NCBI GenBank assembly: GCA_023393825.1
Contig: JAEXBW010000088.1
Coordinates: 1-20,205 of the forward strand
Length of the DNA stretch: 20,205 nt
Reading direction: 5' to 3'
From: Elusimicrobiota bacterium
GTDB taxonomy: Bacteria; Elusimicrobiota; Elusimicrobia; Elusimicrobiales; Elusimicrobiaceae
The translations under genes and the position numbers were made by a program. Of this stretch, positions 16,027 through 20,205 are shown piece by piece. The stretch's first letter is position 1. The number at the start of each line of letters is the position of its first letter. Under the pieces are notes generated by a model. It was given only the letters and a program-made list of their open reading frames with translations, was not told where the DNA came from and did not search any database.

Positions 16027-16776
16027 TCAAATGTATAATCCGCCGTTAACCGCCAGCACCTGGCCGGTTATATAGCCCGCAGCTTCGTCTGAGGCCAGAA
16101 ACATTACCGCTTTGGCAATGTCAGATACTTCTGCAAATCTTTTAAGCGGCACGCTGTCCAGCACGGCCTGCTTAATTTCGTCCTTAAGGGCGTCGGTCAT
16201 TTCCGTTTTAACAAAACCGGGCGCAACCGCGTTAACCCTTATATTTCTTGATGCAAATTCCTTCGCCAGAGATTTCGTAAGGCCTATCATACCCGCTTTT
16301 GAGGCGCTGTAGTTGGCCTGCCCCGCATTGCCCGTTTGACCGACGACAGAGGCCATATTAACAATGCTGCCGCTTCTGGCTTTCATCATATACTTAAGAG
16401 CGGCTTTTGACATTAAAAACGAACCCTTTAAATTTACGTTTATAACAGCGTCCCAATCCGCTTCGCTCATACGAATCACAAGCGTATCTTTTGTTATTCC
16501 CGCGTTATTTACAAGCACGTCAATCTTGCCAAATTCTTTTACTGTATTTTCTACAAAATTTTCGCAGTCCTGCGCCACAGATATATCCGCTTTTAAAGCA
16601 AGTATCTTGGCGGAGGGATAGTCTTTAAGCAACTGTTCTTTTGCCGCGTCGGCCGCCTCTTGCGAGGTGGCGCAAAAAGCAAGGTCCGCGCCTGCGTCCA
16701 AAAACGCCTTGGCTACGCCGTAACCTATACCTCTTGCCGCGCCGGTAATAACAACCGTTTTATTCTTAAAGTCCAT
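16027..16776 (-). CDS. fabG: 3-oxoacyl-[acyl-carrier-protein] reductase
   Basis: The 249-residue short-chain dehydrogenase has TGAARGIG (residues 11-18) for NADPH binding, the NNAG motif near 90, and the catalytic set N115, S143, Y156 and K160 in NYSASKAG. It reduces beta-ketoacyl-ACP in each elongation cycle. The start codon overlaps the plsX stop by one base (TAATG), and AAGGGG in the end of plsX provides the ribosome site, so the two are translationally coupled. fabD and fabH, often found between plsX and fabG, are missing. Confidence 0.95.
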   Translation of the reverse strand: MDFKNKTVVITGAARGIGYGVAKAFLDAGADLAFCATSQEAADAAKEQLLKDYPSAKILALKADISVAQDCENFVENTVKEFGKIDVLVNNAGITKDTLVIRMSEADWDAVINVNLKGSFLMSKAALKYMMKARSGSIVNMASVVGQTGNAGQANYSASKAGMIGLTKSLAKEFASRNIRVNAVAPGFVKTEMTDALKDEIKQAVLDSVPLKRFAEVSDIAKAVMFLASDEAAGYITGQVLAVNGGLYI

Positions 16777-17798
16777 TATGCCCCTTCCAACTGGTCAAAA
16801 ACATTTTTAAGGTCCGCTATCTTAGCCCTCATTATCTCTATGGCTTTACTGTCAACCAATTTTGCCGCAACTTTAATTGCGTTATAGATGGCAGTTTCGC
16901 CCGACTTGCCGTGGCAGATAATAACAGGCCCGTCCACGCCCAAAAGCGGCGCACCGCCATATTGTTCGGGGTCGGTAGCATGCTTAACACCTCTGAAAGC
17001 GGGTTTACTTAACATTGCGCCAAGTATTGCCAGAGGGCGTTGTTTAACTTCCTTTTTAATCATTGCAAACATTGCTTTTGCAAGACCTTCGGATAATTTT
17101 AAAACTATATTGCCCACAAAACCGTCGCAGACGATAACGTCAATTTCGCCCTGATGCACGTCGCGGCCTTCAATATTACCAAAGTAATTGAGGCCTAAAT
17201 TTTTAATATGTTTTGTGGTTTCTTTAATAAGAAGATTGCCTTTGCCTTCCTCTTCACCTATGGAGAGAAGACCGACGACGGGTTTTTCAACACCGTAGGC
17301 AATTTGGCTGTAAATTGAACCCATAACCGCAAACTGAAGCAGATTTATGGCTTTGCAATCTGTATTTGCGCCCGCGTCTAAAAGCAGGGCGGCACCCTTT
17401 TGTGTGGGCATGGGAGAGGCGATGGCAGGCCTGTCTATACCTTTTATTCTGCCGATGCCGAAAAGCGCTGCAACCATAGCCGCACCCGAATTGCCCGCCG
17501 ATATCATAGCGTCTGCTTTGCCTTCTTTAACAAGGCGTGCGCAAACAACTATGCTGGCGTCTTTTTTATCTCTGCATTCCCTTGCGGGGTGTGCAGACAT
17601 ATCAACAATATCGGGCGCGTGTATGATTGAAATCTTGCTTTTATCGTACGAGCCTGCAGCCTGAAGTTCTTTTTCTATGACGGCGCTGTCACCGACTAAG
17701 ATTATCTCGTAGCCGAACTGACCCGATGCTTTTATGGCACCGAGAACATTTGGTTTTGCACCAAAGTCGCCGCCTAAGGCGTCAAGTGCTATCCTCAT
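16776..17798 (-). CDS. plsX: Phosphate acyltransferase PlsX
   Basis: The 340-residue protein begins MRIALDALGGDFGAKPNVLGA, the PlsX start pattern (DAMGGD in most), and includes SAGNSGAAMVAAL, RPAIASPMPT, LLDAGANTDCK, IGEEEGKGN and VCDGFVGNIVLKLSEG. It makes acyl-phosphate from acyl-ACP, the donor for PlsY in phospholipid synthesis. It starts eight bases after rpmF, with no clear ribosome site, so expression may depend on coupling. Confidence 0.96.
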   Translation of the reverse strand: MRIALDALGGDFGAKPNVLGAIKASGQFGYEIILVGDSAVIEKELQAAGSYDKSKISIIHAPDIVDMSAHPARECRDKKDASIVVCARLVKEGKADAMISAGNSGAAMVAALFGIGRIKGIDRPAIASPMPTQKGAALLLDAGANTDCKAINLLQFAVMGSIYSQIAYGVEKPVVGLLSIGEEEGKGNLLIKETTKHIKNLGLNYFGNIEGRDVHQGEIDVIVCDGFVGNIVLKLSEGLAKAMFAMIKKEVKQRPLAILGAMLSKPAFRGVKHATDPEQYGGAPLLGVDGPVIICHGKSGETAIYNAIKVAAKLVDSKAIEIMRAKIADLKNVFDQLEGA

Positions 17799-17806
17799 AA
17801 GATTAT

Positions 17807-18016
17807 TTATTTAGCCGGCTGAGATTTTTCTTTTTTGGCCTTAACTTCTACCACCAGCTTATCGCCGTAGAAACCGCATTTGGGGCAGATGTTATGGGGC
17901 AGTCTGGGTTCTCCGCAGTTGGTGCAAGCTATAGTTGTTACAGCTTCCAATTTGGAGTTTGCAGACCTCCTTAAATCTCTTCTGGATCTGGAGTGCTTTT
18001 TCTTTGGATTGGGCAT
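17807..18016 (-). CDS. rpmF: Ribosomal protein L32
   Basis: The 69-residue basic protein begins MPNPKKKHSRSRRDLRRS, the L32 start, and has a zinc-ribbon of four cysteines (C31, C34, C44, C47; CTNC and CPKC). It has a charged tail slightly longer than usual. It is part of the large ribosomal subunit. GAGGAAG lies seven bases before the ATG. The yceD-rpmF-plsX order is conserved in many bacteria. Confidence 0.96.
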   Translation of the reverse strand: MPNPKKKHSRSRRDLRRSANSKLEAVTTIACTNCGEPRLPHNICPKCGFYGDKLVVEVKAKKEKSQPAK

Positions 18017-18036
18017 TGTTGTTCTTCCTCACTTAT

Positions 18037-18055
18037 ATAAATAGAGCCTATTTAT
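18037..18055 (-). other. AT-rich hairpin between yceD and rpmF
   Basis: ATAAATAG and its exact complement CTATTTAT form an eight-base stem with a three-base loop that overlaps the yceD stop codon, just before the rpmF ribosome site. It has no T run or GC core, so it is a weak attenuator or processing site at best. Confidence 0.3.
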
Positions 18056-18539
18056 TTTTTAAAAATTTATCTTTCAAACAAGCAAACGGCGATGTTACGG
18101 GCGGTTTACAATCACATTTAACTTCGTTTTTATTGCAACCGCAAAACGCACACAGGCCCTTACAATCTTTTGAGCATAATTCCTGTATGCCCGAAAGCAG
18201 GGCCAAGGTTTGCTTAGTTAAATACATTATATCAATTATTTCATCTTTGGTGGGATATAATTGCGTAAATTCTTCATCAAATTTTTTCTCAAATGTTTTT
18301 AAGCAACGTCCGCACTGCGTCTTAAAACTGCCCGCAACGGAGCCTTGCACAAGTATCTCTTTTGAAAGTACGCTGAAGTTTAAATAAACCCTTACTTTCG
18401 TTATCTGCGCGGGCGCTTCAAGCAAATCTTTAAACTCTTGCGGGTCTGCCAAAACGGAGCATTTAAGCCCGTGCATATCCAAAATATCCTGCGTATCAAA
18501 AATTAAATTTTTGGGTATTTCGTAATCTTGATAGTTCAT
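18048..18539 (-). CDS. yceD: YceD / DUF177 family protein
   Basis: The 163-residue protein has the DUF177 pattern: a beta-rich first half, then QCGRCLKTF, and a cysteine-rich tail LCSKDCKGLCAFCGC followed by CDC, close to the C-x4-C-x2-C-x2-CG layout of the family and likely zinc binding. Its genomic position directly before rpmF is typical. DUF177 proteins (E. coli YceD, plant homologues) have been linked to 23S rRNA accumulation. AAAGGA precedes the ATG. It starts nine bases after the protease gene. Confidence 0.9.
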   Translation of the reverse strand: MNYQDYEIPKNLIFDTQDILDMHGLKCSVLADPQEFKDLLEAPAQITKVRVYLNFSVLSKEILVQGSVAGSFKTQCGRCLKTFEKKFDEEFTQLYPTKDEIIDIMYLTKQTLALLSGIQELCSKDCKGLCAFCGCNKNEVKCDCKPPVTSPFACLKDKFLKNK

Positions 18540-18548
18540 AAAAGTCCT

Positions 18549-19754
18549 TTATATTAATGATAGTATTTTTGAAGCGTCAGGTGCGCCGTAACCTTGGCTT
18601 TCTTTAGAAATTTCCGCAAGCGGCGTGCTTATTTTTGCAAGAACGGCAATCAGTTCCGCAGGGGTCGGTTTTCTTGCGTATTTATTTTGATAGGCCTCCG
18701 TAACAAGCGCGGCCACCCCCGTTATATACGCGGTGGAAAAAGATGTCCCCCTAACCCAGCCGTAACCCTGCATATTATCTGGCGCAAATAATGCCGCGCC
18801 GGGGGCAATAAAATCTACGGCAGGCCCGCGGCTGGAAGTACTTACAAAATCCTTTCTGGGGTTGACGGCGGCAACAGCTATAACAAAATCATAAGCGGCG
18901 GGATAAGCTATAACGGAATTACCGTTATTGCCCGCAGAGGCTATTATGGCCACGCCGTTATCGTAAGCTTTTTTAAGCGCGTCTTTAAGATAGGCGTCGT
19001 CTTCCGCAAGGCCGTAGCTGATGTTTATAATGTTTATCTTATTTTTAGGATGCCTGCCGTTATATTCCAAAACCCTTTCAACCGCTTTGACTATATTAAA
19101 GTTATTGGTAAGGCCCTCTTTATCGGCTATCTTAAAAGAAAGTACTTTAACTGCTGGCGCAACGCCTATAAATCCGCTTTCCGCCGCGCCGCTGCCTGCC
19201 ACTATACCTATAACAGCGGTTCCGTGTCCAAAATCGTCATTGTTATTATTGCCTTCCGTAATATCAAGCAAGTCCACGCTGCCGTAAGCAAACTGCTCGT
19301 GCGCGTTTACGCCCGAGTCAAAAACAGCAACCGTAACGCCTTGACCGCTTAGAGTGGCCTGCGCCGCATCTAAACCCAAAAACACGCGCGGCCAATTTTT
19401 AAATTTAGGGTTTGGGGCATCTCTGTACGGACGCGACACTATGGTAGTGCCTCCGTTATATGGCGCGGGGGCGACTGGTTCTTCTGCAACATTTTGCGTA
19501 GCGCGCGGCACAACCAAAGCTTTATCCTGCGGCACCCAAACAACGGTACCGTCCACAACAACGGGAACCAGCTTGGGGCCTACATATTGCCCGTTAGCGT
19601 CCATAGTATTGGCCTTTCTTTTATTTTCGTCCTCTTCCGTCACCACGCCTTGACGCGGCACGGGAAACGTCCCCCTGTGTACGTCTTTAAGACTGCTCTG
19701 GGCAGGCAAACAGGAGGGTAAGAATAAAAGGAAAGGTATAATAATTTTCTTCAT
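18549..19754 (-). CDS. Subtilisin-like serine protease (S8), exported
   Basis: The 401-residue protein has the full catalytic set: D146 in VAVFDSGV, H177 in FGHGTA, oxyanion N276 in SAGNNG and S338 in GTSFSTAYITG. The first 15 residues (MKKIIIPFLLFLPSC) resemble a short lipoprotein signal with C15 as lipid site; cleavage after LPAQ by signal peptidase I is the alternative. Residues 20-125 are a Pro- and Val-rich region that may be a propeptide or linker. It is the first gene of the row leading to yceD-rpmF-plsX; no ribosome site is seen before its ATG. It probably acts outside the inner membrane; targets are unknown. Confidence 0.9.
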   Translation of the reverse strand: MKKIIIPFLLFLPSCLPAQSSLKDVHRGTFPVPRQGVVTEEDENKRKANTMDANGQYVGPKLVPVVVDGTVVWVPQDKALVVPRATQNVAEEPVAPAPYNGGTTIVSRPYRDAPNPKFKNWPRVFLGLDAAQATLSGQGVTVAVFDSGVNAHEQFAYGSVDLLDITEGNNNNDDFGHGTAVIGIVAGSGAAESGFIGVAPAVKVLSFKIADKEGLTNNFNIVKAVERVLEYNGRHPKNKINIINISYGLAEDDAYLKDALKKAYDNGVAIIASAGNNGNSVIAYPAAYDFVIAVAAVNPRKDFVSTSSRGPAVDFIAPGAALFAPDNMQGYGWVRGTSFSTAYITGVAALVTEAYQNKYARKPTPAELIAVLAKISTPLAEISKESQGYGAPDASKILSLI

Positions 19755-19847
19755 TTTTAAAATTAAATAAGATATTAACTGCTTTCTATAATTTTACTAT
19801 TTATAAAAAATTTGTAACATATTATTATAAGTACAGGAGGGATTAGT

Positions 19848-20205
19848 ATGTTGAAGAAAGTATTATCACTTGCAGCTTTTGTTGCAATGCTTACTGTATC
19901 TTCCTATGCCCAGCAAACGCCGGTTAAACTATCTTTATATGACCAAATTGCATGGCCCCATAAGGCAGAAACATCAAACGCCGTTCTGGGTTTGATTGAC
20001 AGCAATACCCCGACGGTTTACGGTATTGATTGGAACTTTATTTCCGCCAGGGCGGAAGTTATGCACGGCTATCAGGCCGCTTTTGTGTATAACAGAGCCA
20101 ATGAAATGATGGGCCTGCAAAAAGCTATTTATACTTTGGCTGATGAAGCCTCGGGGGTACAACTTTCGCTTTTAGCCGTTTCTGATATTATGTACGGTGT
20201 GCAGA
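19848..20205 (+). CDS. Secreted repeat protein, N-terminal part (runs off right edge)
   Basis: From the ATG at 19848, 119 codons are open to the window end. A strong AGGAGG Shine-Dalgarno sequence precedes it at seven bases. The protein has a signal peptide (MLKKVLSLAAFVAML to about SYAQ). Toward the end there are short repeats with G-x-Q at 14-15 residue spacing: GYQAAFVYN, GLQKAIYTL, GVQLSLLAV, GVQ. Together with the start PVKLSLYDQ this resembles LA_2272-type surface repeat proteins, thought to form beta structure at the cell surface. The family call is from memory of the pattern and is tentative. The gene is divergent from the protease; a TATTAT at 19820-19825 may be its -10 box. Confidence 0.75.
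   Translation, partial: MLKKVLSLAAFVAMLTVSSYAQQTPVKLSLYDQIAWPHKAETSNAVLGLIDSNTPTVYGIDWNFISARAEVMHGYQAAFVYNRANEMMGLQKAIYTLADEASGVQLSLLAVSDIMYGVQ

Noticed and set aside
1..20205. CRISPR array, insertion sequence, phage genes or defence system
   Set aside because: I saw no regularly spaced direct repeats, no transposase or integrase, no flanking inverted repeats with target duplication, and no nuclease-helicase gene pairs.

Overview
The window looks like the chromosome of a Gram-negative bacterium of moderate GC content, most probably of the phylum Elusimicrobiota and close to Elusimicrobium. This is inference, not proof. The clues are a type IV pilin-like gene of the style abundant in that group, secreted cysteine-rich and repeat-type surface proteins with no obvious close family, a two-subunit glycyl-tRNA synthetase, and a compact arrangement with short intergenic gaps. 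I see no phage, insertion sequence, CRISPR array, tRNA or rRNA.

Layout, left to right. Positions 1-4170 lie on the minus strand. They hold the first 18 codons of rpmH (running off the left edge), a secreted UshA-type 5'-nucleotidase, then an MFS sugar porter preceded by a PfkB-family sugar kinase (a sugar uptake and phosphorylation operon). recO then runs rightward and meets a small two-helix membrane protein convergently. From 5467 rightward come glyQ, glyS and a pilin-like gene as a tight operon ending in a strong terminator. A gene-poor stretch of about 250 bases follows. Next are lipA (minus) and a TPR-SpoIID gene (plus), fired divergently from one shared palindromic -10 element. The SpoIID gene carries an in-frame TAA inside its conserved domain. 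It meets, at a bidirectional terminator, a secreted protein with 24 cysteines.

Positions 13725-19754 form one long minus-strand gene row. In transcription order it reads: subtilisin-like protease, yceD (DUF177), rpmF, plsX, fabG, acpP, rnc, and a membrane-anchored ankyrin-repeat protein, closed by a terminator. The core is the classical ribosomal protein L32 / fatty acid synthesis / RNase III cluster, but fabH, fabD and fabF are missing from their usual slots. The right edge holds the start of a secreted repeat protein on the plus strand.

The most general observation concerns starts. Several operon-leading genes (rpmH, recO, glyQ, lipA, the SpoIID gene, possibly the kinase) have a TATAAT-like box only 6-9 bases before the ATG and no Shine-Dalgarno sequence. 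Genes inside operons mostly carry clear Shine-Dalgarno sequences. This suggests widespread leaderless transcription of first genes. I did not find a recognisable new defence or mobile system. The most interesting unexplained items are the interrupted SpoIID gene, the cysteine-rich secreted protein, and the leaderless promoter pattern.
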